Shown: one piece after another, positions 1-11,600 of the stretch
Numbering within the stretch: position 1 is the first letter of the stretch
How the letters are laid out: every line of letters begins with the position of its first letter
From: Catonia carolina
Lineage: Eukaryota; Arthropoda; Insecta; Hemiptera; Achilidae
NCBI GenBank assembly: GCA_035578175.1
Contig: JAQMRL010000002.1
Span: 129,396,171-129,460,170 of the forward strand
Length of the DNA stretch: 64,000 nucleotides
Direction: 5' to 3'
Program-made: the position numbers and the translations under genes
Notes under the pieces: generated by a model
Database searches by the model: none
Told to the model about the DNA's origin: nothing
Seen by the model: only the letters and a program-made list of their open reading frames with translations

Positions 1-344
1 GTAATATTATATAACTTAGTAAATTTTACCATAAAAAACAATTTGAAAGATGAAGATAAGTGTGTTTCTGTATCATGCTAATCAATACGTATTTGTTTTA
101 TGCAACTGTAATATACCAGTCCTTTATCCTGGGGTATTGAAGCTGGGCACAATTCTGTATTACTTTTATGATATAACAGTTTCATAAATTGGCCAGTTTA
201 CTGAAGGGAATGTAGAAAATTACATTAATCCCGTGCTATTCACAGTTTTTATTATATGGTTGTTTTTTATTTTATAATATACTAAGCATATTCGTAAAAT
301 AAGAGCCGTTTTATCATAAAATATATTCACTAGAAAATTTTGGT

Positions 345-800
345 TGATTTCATGGAACGTGAAACAACAATCACAGCTGAAGTGGACTGCAAAATGTTCA
401 CCAAACAGACGTGCGATCTATAATCGAGGGCGCGGGAAACTATCGTCCGGAATAGTCCTCCTCCATGAAAACGTGCGTCCTCACGCCATTTTCTGAACTA
501 TGGGAAAGATTTAAGATTTTTGTTGGGATCATTTTAACCAACCGCCCTCAATTCTGACCTTGCACCTAGCGACTTTTTCTTTTTTTGCACTTGAAACACT
601 TGATAAACAATGGTTTGAAGATGGTGAGAAAGTAAAATCTACCCATCTCAACAAGTTCATTTCCCAGGTGGCGAACATCTATACAGTGAGGTTAAAAAAA
701 GCTAATAAAAGCTGTACGAAAAGTACACAGAAAATGTAGAAAAATTAAATAAATCTGTAGGATATTAAAAGTCAATAAAAAATTTTTCTAAGAAATGTTT
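345..800 (+). pseudogene. Degraded mariner transposase 3' part
   Basis: Conceptual translation with frame changes gives VLLHENVRPHA (the HDNARPH box of mariner transposases) near 460-490. Further on come WFEDGEK and a lysine-rich end comparable to the C-terminal part of irritans/mauritiana-type transposases. There is no open frame and no recognisable inverted ends. It is an old remnant. Confidence 0.5.
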
Positions 801-1374
801 TTACGACCAAATGGCACTTATTTTACAAATTCAACAAATGAAAAAGCGCCAAAAGGAGCACTTTTCAATCGGCAAAAGTTACACGTGTTTGTCGAAATTA
901 CTTCTACTAAAATCAACGTGACTTACTGAAGAAACAGAGGAGGTTTTGATTATTTGGAAATACCTCAAAAAATGGTTACACTCCTTAGAGTTTTAATTCA
1001 AAGGAAAAGCAACTAAAATGTTCAATAATGGTTTTAATTTTTGCTATTTGACAAACAAAATACTTTTATCACCAGATTTGTTTTTGATGTTCACAATGTT
1101 GTTATTCTCAGTAACTTTAACCCCTACGAAAAGCAAGAGGTTACTGTAACAAAGTAGTATAGTAGTGAGAAAGTGAGAAAGGAATCCCCCTTCCACTCCA
1201 AATCATGAGTAATACTAGCCGAACCGCATAACAACGGCAGCTTGAATGCTACTACTCTGCCTGATATTATTAGCTACTATTATAAGAAATGAAAACCAGA
1301 CTTACAGTTAACTTAATTTATTGACATATATGCAATTGGAAATAAATTAAAAGTAAGGAAAAGTATTTTTTGAA
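801..1374. other. AT-rich stretch, nothing recognised
   Basis: No convincing coding frame, RNA gene or repeat boundary is visible here. Confidence 0.4.
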
Positions 1375-1545
1375 ATCACTGTTGCCTGTAAGACGCGTTC
1401 CATAACGGCACACTTTTTATCATACAATGATACATCAGGTCCCTCTTTCACTTCCGGCTCAAAAAACGTTATCACATTATTAATAATTTCACAACTTTGA
1501 ATATGCAGAACTTGACCTTCTTTGCCGACTTAATTTTTTCCCCTA
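1375..1545 (-). pseudogene. Remnant of a DDE-transposase-like helix-turn-helix N-terminus
   Basis: The minus strand holds a frame reading HIQSCEIINNVITFFEPEVK and then KKCAVMERVLQATVIS. This resembles the SREIVxNVxxFFxxE...RAAAATGVS start of IS630/Tc1-like transposases that is common in arthropod genomes. The frame is open for about 50 codons with no start codon and no catalytic part nearby. Confidence 0.35.
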
Positions 1546-2202
1546 TTTTCACTCATTTTATATGAACTCAGAACTGAACCGAGTGAACGCAAAAATAAAC
1601 AGCTTTGAAATATATAAGACACTACATTAGAAATTAAAATCCTATAAATAGCAATAAAGTAAATGATCAAAATAAATACATGAGATAGAACAACAAAGAT
1701 AGATTATAACATTTGTGTAGAATAACTATTCACTACCATAACTTTTAAGATTGCGACTTTAACCCTTTAACTACTGAGTTTTTATAGGAAATAAAGCTTG
1801 CACAGATTAGGTATTTTCATTACACTTCATACTTTGATGAAGCTACATTTCATGGTTTTGTCTTTAATTTTTTAGTTCTTAGATTTAGTTTTCAGTATTT
1901 TTAGCTTTTAATTTTTTCATGTTTTTTGTAACTTTTAGTTTTATGTGTTTGTTACAAAATAAGTCTTACAGTAATTTAAAATCTGCAATAATGTAACAAA
2001 AATTATTTTAACACATCTTTGGGCCAAAGGCTAATGACAGTGACAGAATTGTGTTCTATAGTCAAAGTTAATTCCTGCAAAGTTCTTTGTTATTAGGCCT
2101 ATACTCATTATCACTCTTCTTCATCAGATTCTACAGTTATCGGATATTCACTTATTTCTTTCATCTGTGTAAATTTTAGAAAAAATTCAGAACAAAAATA
2201 AA

Positions 2203-3160
2203 AATCTGGTGTGAAACACTCACACAACTTTCTCTTGCCAATGAAAATAATTAATAATAAATCTAACATTAGTATTAAAACATTAGAAATGAACAAAAAC
2301 TAACCTCAAAAACATAACCTTATTTTAATCATGAGTGAATGACGCAAAATGACAATCGAACTCAGTTTGGCTTAAAAATACGGAAAATCACGCTTTCACG
2401 CTAAACTAGGCTCTGTAGAGAAAAATGCTCTAAACAAAAGTTGTAGACCTTTTAATTTTCTATAAATTTAATTATATAGCTACACTTTTGTCGTAAAATG
2501 CATACTAAGACCGAAATGTTAAAAAAATCGATTTTTCTCACGTTTTCGTGAGAAAAAAAACAGAAAATCGCAAATTACCGCTAAACTAAGCGTTATACAA
2601 AAAAATGTTTGAAACAGAAGTTGTAGGTTTTTAAATTCTCTACAACTTTTATTATATAAGTTTTTGCGCTAAAATTTATATTAAAGCCGTAATCTTAAAA
2701 ACACAACGTTTTTACGTGAAAACAGCCTCACCGAGAATTTCAGCAAACATGGCGCCTACCCTATCTTGTAGAGAATAAAAAATTGAGTAAAATAGGCGAT
2801 TTTAAAAAAAATCGTAGGACCAGTTTTTGAGAAAATCGCAAAAAACTGAAAAATTATACGAATAAACTACTACTTCCGGTTGACCGATTTTGATGAAAAT
2901 GTTCGTGTCGCGTCCGGTAGTGGTATGTAACTTAAGTTTCAAGTTTCAAGTTCGTACGATGTTCCGTTCTTGAGATATTCTGTTCACACACAGACACACA
3001 CACACACACACACACACACAGACGAATCGCTAAAAACATGTGTTTTGGGTTCAGGGGGTCTGAAAACGTATAGATCCGGTGAAAACTCGATTTCGAAAAA
3101 TCGACATGAAAACAATACTTTCCTTCCTACATATTCATATAGGCAAGAGAAAGTAAAAAA
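2203..3160 (-). mobile_element. Helentron-like repeat R1, copy A (near full length)
   Basis: R1 is a roughly 0.95 kb dispersed repeat. On the plus strand it starts AATCTGGTGTGAAACACTC with a hairpin (GTGTGA/TCACAC, 2209-2225). The subterminal repeat ACTTTCTCTTGCC follows at 2227-2239, then a long AT-rich core, then a (CA)n tract. It finishes with the inverse repeat GGCAAGAGAAAGT at 3142-3154. Copies B and C have the same plan. There is no coding potential. Subterminal inverted repeats plus a microsatellite and a terminal hairpin match Helentron-associated (DINE-1-like) elements. Confidence 0.7.
2984..3020. repeat. (CA)n microsatellite inside R1 copy A
   Basis: An almost pure CA repeat with interruptions lies at the fixed position near one end of R1. 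Copies B and C have CA or CG/CA tracts at the same place, so it is part of the element. Confidence 0.9.
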
Positions 3161-3314
3161 CACCATTTTTTGTTTAGTTATATAGTTTGGTAATTCGTTA
3201 TTTCCAATTTCAATTGGTCCAGATTTTATTTAATTATAGAGTACTAACTCATTTTAAAGCCAACAGAATGCGGAACATAGTACTTCTGAAAAATTTAAAC
3301 ATGAGTTTACATCA

Positions 3315-3315
<1 letters not shown>

Positions 3316-3376
<61 letters not shown>
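3316..3376. repeat. A homopolymer of about 61 bases
   Basis: This is an uninterrupted A run. It lies about 60 bp inside the right end of the piggyBac-like element. It could be a retroposed tail or slippage, and its exact length is likely to be uncertain in the assembly. Confidence 0.9.
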
Positions 3377-3377
<1 letters not shown>

Positions 3378-3661
3378 AGTTGGTTCTAGCCTTTGCATGT
3401 AAGTGCCGTCGCATATACAAGACAACAGTACTCAAAGGGTTAAGCAGAAAAAATTGTGGACTATTAAATACAATTTCAATTTTTAACCTAAAATTTTAAA
3501 ATTAAAAAATTATTCTTTTTAAATTCCCGGCTACATGTCCCTTAAAAAACAAAGGTGTACAAATAAAATCAAAGGATATAATGCGGACTGTAGTAGGGTT
3601 AGTATTATTGTCATAACATTTATTTGGTAAGCATTGACTTTTCACCGTTTCTTGTTTTCAG

Positions 3662-3799
3662 AACTATTTTCGAGTGCAGATGTTATAAATGATGCCAATG
3701 ATATCGATGAACGTCAACCAGGAGACGATTCTTCTGAACAAAGCAGTAGTGACGAGTCACGTGCAGCTGGTCGAAATAGATCTTGTACTATATTGTAAT
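3662..3799 (+). CDS. Terminal exon of an unidentified gene ending in a CaaX box (CTIL)
   Basis: A good acceptor (tttcttgttttcag) is followed by an open frame reading LFSSADVINDANDID, ERQPGDDSSEQSSSDESRA and AGRNRSCTIL, then TAA at 3797-3799. The first two exon bases finish a codon begun in an upstream exon. The tail is acidic and serine-rich, then basic, then ends in Cys-Thr-Ile-Leu. A CaaX box ending in Leu is usually geranylgeranylated, so the protein would be membrane-anchored. Small GTPases, G-gamma subunits and several other families end this way, and the family could not be identified. No other exon of this gene could be supported between 1 and 3,600. The exon is too short to appear as a long open frame. 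Confidence 0.55.
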
Positions 3800-4446
3800 A
3801 ATGTTTAGATAAAATAACCCACATCGCTGTTATCTGTTCATTGAATTATAAAAAATATTATTTTTTAATTAAGACATTTAAAGAAAACAATGGGAACCCC
3901 TGAAACCGGCTTCTTTATTCTTAAATACACAAAATCTTACTTCAAATCATTCAGGGATAAAGTTAATCCTTTCTTCACATCAAAACTCTTTTCTTTTAGT
4001 GAAGCAGAAATTTTAATAGTGAACCGAAAGGAAAATAATGACATGCTTTAAAGTACCAGTGATGAATTTCATGAAGCTAGGAAGGAGAAGCTGGTTTTTA
4101 GATTTACCATTAATACAGTGTTTATTATCAATAACTATGTAGAAGATATCACCAGTGATATCATATAAAAGTTCAGTAAATGTTTTTCTGTTAAATAATT
4201 TTGTTATTTGTATTGTGTTGTTGAAATAAATGTTAATGAAATACATTGTACAATCTATTTCTTTACATAGATAATTTAGTGTGAAACACTCACGACTTTC
4301 TCATGCCAATGAAAATTATTAAAAAACATGACCTAATTTTAATCATGGAATGAATGATGCTAAATGAAAATCAACCTGTGTTGGACTTTTTCGATGAGCA
4401 AAATATGAAAGATCCTTAATGTAGATGCAAAATTAAGCTCTGTAGA

Positions 4447-4621
4447 ATTTTTTTTTGTTTATTTTTAGTCACATCAACATCTTGGTTATTAGCAACTACT
4501 TTGGATTAAGAAAATGGTGGGTTTGAACTTGTAATAATTTTACAGACCCTGGCCAGAAATCTAACCCAGGACCTCCCCTTTGCAGCATTGTACGCTAACT
4601 GCTGGTACCACGGAGGTGGTC
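4447..4621 (-). mobile_element. tRNA-derived SINE inserted in R1 copy G
   Basis: The minus strand begins with a tRNA-like head: A-box region GTGGTACCAGCAGTTAGCG and B-box-like GGGTTAGATTTC. A body follows and then an A-rich tail, seen as a T run on the plus strand at about 4449-4458. R1 sequence continues on both sides. Confidence 0.6.
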
Positions 4622-5008
4622 TAGAAAAAATTCTTGGACTAAAAGTTGTAGGTTTTTAATTTGCTACAGTTTGGTTATTCACAATTTTACAATAAATTGC
4701 ATATTAAGGGGAGACTGTATTTTGTATCCCGCCAATGTTAAATTGCTATTTTTAGGTACATTTTCCATAGGATTGGTAAAAGATGGGGAAATTAAACTCT
4801 GGTTTCTTCTCGAGCTACTGATATTTTTTCATTTTAATCTTTGGACCATACCATTTTTTTTTTAAATTACGAATAACATAAAATTTTTACAAATTATTGT
4901 TTTTTTACTTTTTTTGTGTATTACTAATTTTTGGAGCACCTGAGGAAGTCATAAAAATATTGGTATATGTGGATATACAAGGTAATTAACTGGTAAAAAT
5001 TTCAGCCT

Positions 5009-6160
5009 TTATTTAGACGCTTGTCAGTAATATATTAGTCCCCAGGCCGTGATACGAACGCTGCGCTGGGCAAGTTTGGTGGTGGGACCGCCACCTCTCT
5101 GCTTCCAAACCCACAGGATTTGTTCTCAGGGTTGACTCCCCCAGGTTCATCCGCCTCATCCGCCGTTGGGAAGCTTTCCTCTTCCGCCATAGAGCCGTTG
5201 ACCATGCCTCAGTTGATCCGCGAGTGCTTATTTGACCTTCTGTCTTATTCGCACCTGTCCTGTATGTCTACAGGAACTTTCCCTATCAGCCATTGGGGCG
5301 CGCCGTGTTGGGGTTGAGGCCCCCCATCCCAGTGTCTCACCCCCAGTTATGTCTCACTCTTACTCAGTTCAAAGTGAGACCCAGGAGCGAGCTGACTGGG
5401 CACGGCATGAAGTAGACAAAGGTATTGCTCTTACCCGCAATACTTTTATGAACTATTTATTATTTGCTGACGACACTGTGATTATACAGGAATCCGAGGA
5501 CAAGCTCCAAATGGCAGTGCATAAGCTCTTCATAATTGGCAAACATTTTAATATGAAAATTTCTGCAGGCAAATCAAAAATTATGGCTTTCCATGGAAAA
5601 TGGCCTACAAGGTCTAAAATAGTAATTGGAAGCAAGAGTTTGGAGCAAGTAGCTAATTTTAAATACTTGGGATGCGATGTTACGTATGATTATGACCATG
5701 ATGTACATCAAAAAGTAACTAAGTTCAACATGGTATGTGGTGCAATAAGTCGATCTCTCAAGAGTAGAGCCAGGAAAAACACATTGCTAAAGTTTTATAA
5801 AGTAATGGTGATCCCAACTTTGGCTTATGGAAGTGAGGCATGGGTGCTGACGAGAAAACAGGAATCGAGAATTCAGTCAGTGGAAATGCGATTTCTAAGG
5901 CAAGTTAAGGGCTGCACAAGAGAGGATCGCATTCAAAATGAAGTAATAAGGAATGAATGCGGTGCCCAACCATTGTTGAACACTATAAGGACATACAAAG
6001 AAAAGTGGTCAGAGCATGTGTTAAGAATGTCCCAAGATCGCCTTCCATTAAATGCATTGATCCATAATCTGACAGGTAAAAGATGTATTGGTAGACCGAG
6101 GAAGAGATGGACGCCGGAACAGGCTAATGCACAGCCTAATCCATGAAGACGACGACGACG
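5009..6160 (+). mobile_element. LINE-A insertion with inverted 5' segment and 12-bp target duplication
   Basis: The target duplication AAATTTCAGCCT is at 4997-5008 and 6161-6172. The 3' part (about 5345-6146) is sense and encodes the end of a reverse transcriptase: NYLLFADDTVIIQESEDKL, then KYLGCDV, YGSEAWVLTRKQESR and GRPRKRW, with a (GAC)n tail. The first 300 bp matches the plus strand at about 41755-41940, which is antisense to the LINE there, so the 5' segment is inverted relative to the 3' part. This fits twin priming with loss of the middle of the element. Confidence 0.75.
5345..6146 (+). pseudogene. Reverse transcriptase C-terminal fragment of LINE-A
   Basis: About 267 codons are open. 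Visible motifs are LLFADD (the polymerase metal-binding box), SKIMAFHGKWPTRSK, FKYLGCDVTYDYDHD and the terminal RIGRPRKRW-type end. The endonuclease and most of the palm are missing, so it cannot act alone. The upstream 37 codons of the open frame come from the inverted 5' segment and are not real protein. Confidence 0.75.
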
Positions 6161-6714
6161 AAATTTCAGCCTGGTAGGTTTATTGGTTTGTGAGAAAAAT
6201 GTACCTAGTCTTAAAAATCTAAATTTACGGGAAAACGCAAGAAACAAGAAGGCACAAACAAGACGTAAATTTCCCATCAACAGATGTTTAGAAAGCTGAA
6301 CCAACAGCTGAGAATACAAAAAATATGCAGATATTTTAAAAACTAAAGTTCTCTTTCTACTAAAACGAGCAGTATAAAATTGTGAGAAGTATTCGTTCTT
6401 GGTAACAAGATAATTTTTCTAAGTAAACTTGATAAAAACTTAATTTTTTCATAAAAAAATTATTTTTTGACGTAATTTAATGTTTTTCTGGTAGATCTAG
6501 ACCTAAACTAAATAGATCTAGACCTAAATTTTTCATACTTTTTTATTGAAAAACATAAAAAACCATAAATCAAAATTTTGAGTAAAAACCATCATGCCAC
6601 CTCCTTCCTCTTAAAGCTGCAATCATAAAAATAATGTTATAAAAACAACCACAAAAGTGTGCAGGTAAAATTTTTAACCACATTTAATTTTCAACAGAAG
6701 TTTATTATAAATAG

Positions 6715-7265
6715 TCTTAATAATTTAAATGTGATCATTAAGCATGTTACATTGAGATGAGTTTCTTGAAATTGGGTTCAATTAAAGACAGATATACTCT
6801 CAAATCATAAGCTGCATGAAGTTTATTTTAATATTTACTTTACAACATTATAGGATGGGATGAGCTGTGTGTTTGTAAAAGGTAATATTACACTGTTATA
6901 TCACAGATATGGGTACTCTTCCTTCGAAAAATAAGTAATATTATACAAACATATTTCAACAGAAAACAGTTTAAATTGCACCAATAAAATTTAAATATAG
7001 CGGTATAAATTAAAAAGTAGCGGGAAAATTAGGTTATATTGGTAGATTAAATAAAAAGGCTTATAAATTATTTCACAGTGGTTTGCTACCAAAAATAATT
7101 GCAGATTTGGATTCAGCATACAAAAAAGAACAATAAACCATTAAAATTATCTAAATTGGGAGTGCATCCAACTAATAAGACATTTACCCAAGAGGAAAAT
7201 GAACAAAGAATACACTTTTTCATACTTTAAGGTAATATACAGCTGCAGATTTCCCTTCTTACTTA
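6715..7265. other. AT-rich stretch, nothing recognised
   Basis: No frame, repeat boundary or RNA gene could be supported. Confidence 0.35.
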
Positions 7266-7269
7266 GTCG

Positions 7270-7435
7270 TGAATTTTTGTGTTTTCTGCCATTTGCCATT
7301 ACCTACTGGTTTTTTTCATATACCATGTGAGGGTGTCTCGTGTACCTCCAGGGGTACGTAGACCTAACCAGAAATAAAACCTATTAACGTAGATATTGAA
7401 AGCAGTTGTGCTGACCACTACACATCAGGCTGCCT
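7270..7435 (-). mobile_element. Degenerate tRNA-derived SINE
   Basis: The minus strand reads TGTGTAGTGGTCAGCACAAC, the same A-box region as the SINE pair at 50.2 and 51.5 kb. A weak B-box-like stretch follows about 35 bp later. The tail is not clear. Confidence 0.45.
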
Positions 7436-8600
7436 ATAATTATCTGAGTAGACGAAACATATCTGTCATGTTTCATGAATTCAAAATTTTTATACATTTG
7501 ACCCACTATTTTAAAAACGAACACATTTAAATTAAATTTTTACTGTATTTAGAATACTCTACCACAGCTGTTGATGTTTTCAAGGTTCAAATCAACACCA
7601 TTGTAATTAATTTTTTTGCTTTCACTTTTTTACATAAAACTGTACAATTTGTTTTTAAAGCACAACTAGTAAATGAGATGATAAATATTCAGGAATGGCG
7701 TGAATGTGAATCGATACAATGATCGATTTCGGCATGAAATTCATTGTTATTTAAATAAAAATTTATTGGAGGCCTAATAATTTTAAGACAATTTTACAAA
7801 AGACAAATAACAAAACAAAATTAGCTTTTGTATACTTTCAAGAAAATTGTCAGAATGATAAACTTACGTAGTCCAAGCAGAAAAAAATTCACTCTACTGA
7901 GAGCTTAGAAAAAGTGTCTTGAACATCGATAAAATCATATTGCTGAGATACTTAAGTCTTGTCTGCTAAAGGATTTAAAATTGTGTTCAAAAATTTATCT
8001 GTATGTTAAGCCAAAAAATGGTTTACCTATTTATTTATTTAAAATCGAGGAAACTCGGGTAAAGAAACAAAACAAAATAAGAAAAAAATTATTTTTTATT
8101 AAGATAAATAATGTAAATACATCAAAAAATAAAACTTGTATTGATTCTATAACTAAACAACTGAATAAAAAGAAATAAATAAAATCATTTATTTTTAGAA
8201 AACAAAATAAAAAATACAACCGAGACTACATGAAATAAAATGTTACTCAAAAGATGTCATGCTTAAGCTAAAACTTATACAAATAAAAACACTTGAACAA
8301 TAGTTACTGATAAATGAATCATATTCAGATTAACTAAGTTTTTTAAACTTGCTAAAAATCACAGCTGATGTAACAAAGAAATTAATAAAATATTTTTAAC
8401 AGTATAAAAGTTTTGATACAAAACAAACCCTACCCATAAATAAAATTTAACAAAAATAATCTCAATTATAATAAAAAAAAACAAATTTAAACAAAACGTA
8501 AGAATTGTTGAAAATAAATAACATTAAAGTAATGTTTATTAAAATACGGGGTTGTATAAAATAATTTCGTAAAAATATATAACTTTAAAACAATTTTGTA
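7436..8600. other. AT-rich region downstream of the ABCA gene
   Basis: The stretch is A/T-dominated with many AATAAA-like words on both strands. Part could be ABCA 3' untranslated sequence if the proposed last exon is right. Nothing else is recognised. Confidence 0.35.
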
Positions 8601-8605
8601 GCAAA

Positions 8606-8611
8606 TTTATT
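8606..8611 (-). promoter_or_regulatory. Candidate AATAAA polyadenylation signal for the ABCA transcript
   Basis: The plus strand reads tttatt here, so the minus strand has AATAAA just after the proposed stop codon. The region is AT-rich and such hexamers are common by chance, so support comes only from position. Confidence 0.3.
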
Positions 8612-8646
8612 TCAGTTATATGGTTTTAAAACACTTGATGTAGACA

Positions 8647-8672
8647 TTAAGGGTTAACAACTTCCTGTTTAC
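8647..8672 (-). CDS. Proposed last ABCA exon (GKQEVVNP, stop)
   Basis: A strong pyrimidine tract and cag precede GTAAACAGGAAGTTG. Joined in phase to the previous exon this gives G-KQEVVNP and a TAA stop at 8647-8649. An AATAAA signal lies on the minus strand at 8606-8611, about 36 bp downstream. The implied intron is about 9.5 kb, the longest here. The phase match alone has a one-in-three chance, so this exon is an inference that needs transcript evidence. Confidence 0.45.
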
Positions 8673-11600
8673 CTGAAAAAGAAAAAAAATTTGATAAAGA
8701 ATATACTTTTTCTTTCATAAGAAATAAAATTATAGTAAAATAATATCGGTTTCCAGTCAGCTATTACTGCTCTTGATATTTTTTTTTTTAACATCTGACT
8801 GTTCTGCAATTACTGCTAATGCAGACGGTGAAGAAAGGATGAAATGATTTTTGTAACGTATGTAATATGCCGTGCCTGAATGGGATTCGAACCCAAGACC
8901 GCATGATGAGAGGCAAGCACGTTGAACCATTCTTACTGCTCTTGAACCATTCTATATTCACTGATAATGTATGCGGTCCTAATAGGAAACAGCTTCAAAG
9001 AATCACAGTTAATGCCGATAGAATGAAAGAATAAACATCTAAGGATGAAAATTTATGGTAAAACAAAACTTATGACTAATCAAAATGAAGACAAAGATAG
9101 TATGGTTGATTATTCTGTTTATTCAGGGTACTGACAAATATATCTATTTTGAGAAAGTCATTCCAATATAAGAAAACAAGCCAAAACAGCTGAAATAGAC
9201 AGGTGCATAAGATCAGTAAGGTGTGCTTTCGGAAGACAAAGTAAAATCCTTAAGAATCATAAAATCCCTTTGAGATAAATCAGTATGTGTCCTCTCATAC
9301 GCTGTACAAAAAATATGGTCCTTTACAAAAGGCATGGCTAGCCAAGACTCTATGATCAATGGAAAGATTGATGCTGAATATCGAATTGAAAGACCGAATA
9401 AGAAATGACGATATTTGTCAGAAAGCTAAAATAATAAATGTAAAGCAGCACAAGCGTCACTGAAATGGTGATGGGCCATACACACAATGCGATAGATGGA
9501 TGATCAATGGAACTTGGATATTTAGGGGAGCCTCTGGCTGGGAAAAAGCTGTATGGATCATCCACAAACAGAGTGGAGGAACAACTTGAAAATGATGGTT
9601 GGATTTAATTGGACGAGAAGGGTGCAGAATAGAAAATTGTGGAGGCAAACTATATCCAACAATGAATGATGACAAGCTGATAAAGAAAAAGAAGAAGCAA
9701 CGTTCTGGTGTTTGTCACAGAGTTGAAGAAAAACCTGTTTTTTTTCTGCATCAACAGCGCCATTGTAGGCCTCAGTAAAACTATTCAATGCACAGAAAAA
9801 GAGCGAGTTCGTCATAATTACTGGTTCTCTATATTCCAAGGAGTACACAAATCAAGGCAGCAAGAATTAGTAGCTCTTTCCAAAATAATGGCATGGAAAA
9901 AACTAAATTAATTGTTGAACAACCCAAAGCCAGGGTTTATAAGACCACATCAGACTCATTTTGATGAATACAGCGCCAAGACAAGAGCGGACACAACTAT
10001 ACCTAAAAAAATGTGATTATTAAGAAGCTATACCAAGAGATTAGCTAAGAAGTGATATCAGAGAGGAACTTGACATACAGGATATAGTAAAAAGATGGGT
10101 AAGATCACAATGAAGGTTTTTGAGAGATCATGCAGACCCAATGGATCCAAAGTATCCGACAATTTGGGCTAAATGATAAATACCAGAAATCAAAAGATTT
10201 ATGGGTAGGCCCTTAAAACGATGGGAAGACAGTAAGACTCACTGATGGCACAAGAGGTAAAATTTGACAGATATAGCACATAATCCTAACTTTGAAATTT
10301 TATTTATAAAAAACTTTAATATAACAAAATATACCAAATTTCATCAAGCTATATCAAACTGTTCTTCAGGTTTAGTTTTCTTTCCTAAAGATAAAAATGG
10401 CCGATTGACAGAAAACTAATGTTTTCAGTGTTTTGTTACGTCTTGAAATAAAAAGATTTCAAGTAGCCTGAGTTCATATGAACTATCAAAATCTCTTAAC
10501 AATGCAACTCCTTTGATTCAGTTATCTTAGTAGTAGGTCTAACATACAAATTACTAGAATAATACTTATTAACTAAATATCAAAACTAACCCAGAATAAT
10601 ACTATATACAAATACAAAACAAACATCTAATTAAAATAAGGCTGTAAAAAATAAATTATAATACAGTATTAGAGTTTTAATTTTAATTTTTATGGCTAAT
10701 TCATATATATTTCAATAAAACTGACATAAAACCAATGTTGACACATATTATTAGCCTAATCCAGTCACCAACAATAAAAGCAGATGAAAACAGATCTCGA
10801 ATTGTCTCTGTGTGTATAAAGTAAAAGAAATCTTATAATTTAATAAAAAGCTTGCACAAAAATATATAATAGCAAATCCTAACTAATTCGGACAATAATA
10901 ATTAAAAATGTTCGCCAATTTAAGCAAACATTTTGTTAGGACATATGGTATGGGCCTATACTTCTTCTGAACCTTCTTTTATGAATTTTTATGGGTTCAA
11001 ATTACAGTTTGTGTTATGAAATTCAAATTATGCAGATCTAATTCTTTTTTGTCATCAGTCTCTCGACTGGTTTGATGCAGTTTTCCAAGCTGTTCTATCT
11101 TGCGCAAGTCGTTTCATATCTAAATACCTGTGATACCCTACATCTTTTGTAATTTTCTTTAAATATTCTAACCTTTGCCTCCCCCTACAATTCACTCCCT
11201 CAATATTACCCTCCATTATTGATAGATCAATACCTGGATGTCTTAAGATATGCCCCACTAGCATATACCTTCTTCTGGTAAAATGCTTCCTATACTTTTT
11301 TTTTTAAATCCACTTGCCTAAGAACCTCTAAATTACTTATTTTGTCCACCCACCTAATCTTTAACATCAGTTCTAATTTCTTAAGTCAATAAATTAAGTT
11401 ACGAGGATCAATATTGAAACCTTTACAATAGTCGAACTACTGAGAATTTTAGTCAGCAGGTTAATTAATGCCCAATTGTGTTTAAGAAAAATGTATATTT
11501 TGTATTTTAAAGTTTATATACTATATATAATAAAAATTACTGAAGCTGTGCATTTCATGCACGAAAGCGCTATAATTGGTAAGTGTTTACCGTATTACTG

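Larger units (their letters stand above)
1763..3439. mobile_element. piggyBac-like element with TTAA target duplication
   Basis: The ends are TTAA-CCCTTTAACTACTG at 1759-1776 and, reversed, TTAA-CCCTTTGAGTACTG ending at 3443. TTAA duplications with ends starting CCC are the mark of the piggyBac superfamily. The body has no transposase frame. It holds Helentron-like repeat copy A and a 61-base A run, so it is a non-autonomous or decayed element that later served as a target. Confidence 0.6.
4708..6610. mobile_element. TTAA-flanked MITE, copy 1, interrupted by a LINE
   Basis: TTAA lies at 4704-4707 and 6611-6614. Left end GGGGAGACTG and the body are the reverse complement of copy 2 at 54974-55708, apart from a 1.15 kb LINE insertion at 5009-6160. 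TTAA duplication suggests mobilisation by a piggyBac-type transposase, but the ends start GGGGAG rather than CCC. No coding capacity is seen outside the LINE. Confidence 0.7.
4277..6700 (-). mobile_element. Helentron-like repeat R1, copy G, split by two insertions
   Basis: R1 sequence starts at GTGTGAAACACTCACGACTT near 4279 and runs to about 4446. It resumes at 4622-4703 (AAAAGTTGTAGG matches copies A-C) and appears to continue for a short way after 6614. A SINE sits in the first gap and a TTAA-flanked MITE in the second. The order of insertion is therefore readable. The last segment is diverged and its end is uncertain. Confidence 0.5.

Noticed and set aside
3187..3402. 71-codon frame with a poly-lysine run
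   Set aside because: It is translation of the 61-base A homopolymer.
8870..8932. tRNA-like sequence with a perfect B box as a functional tRNA gene
   Set aside because: There is no cloverleaf-compatible acceptor stem. It is the head of a SINE with target duplication and A tail.
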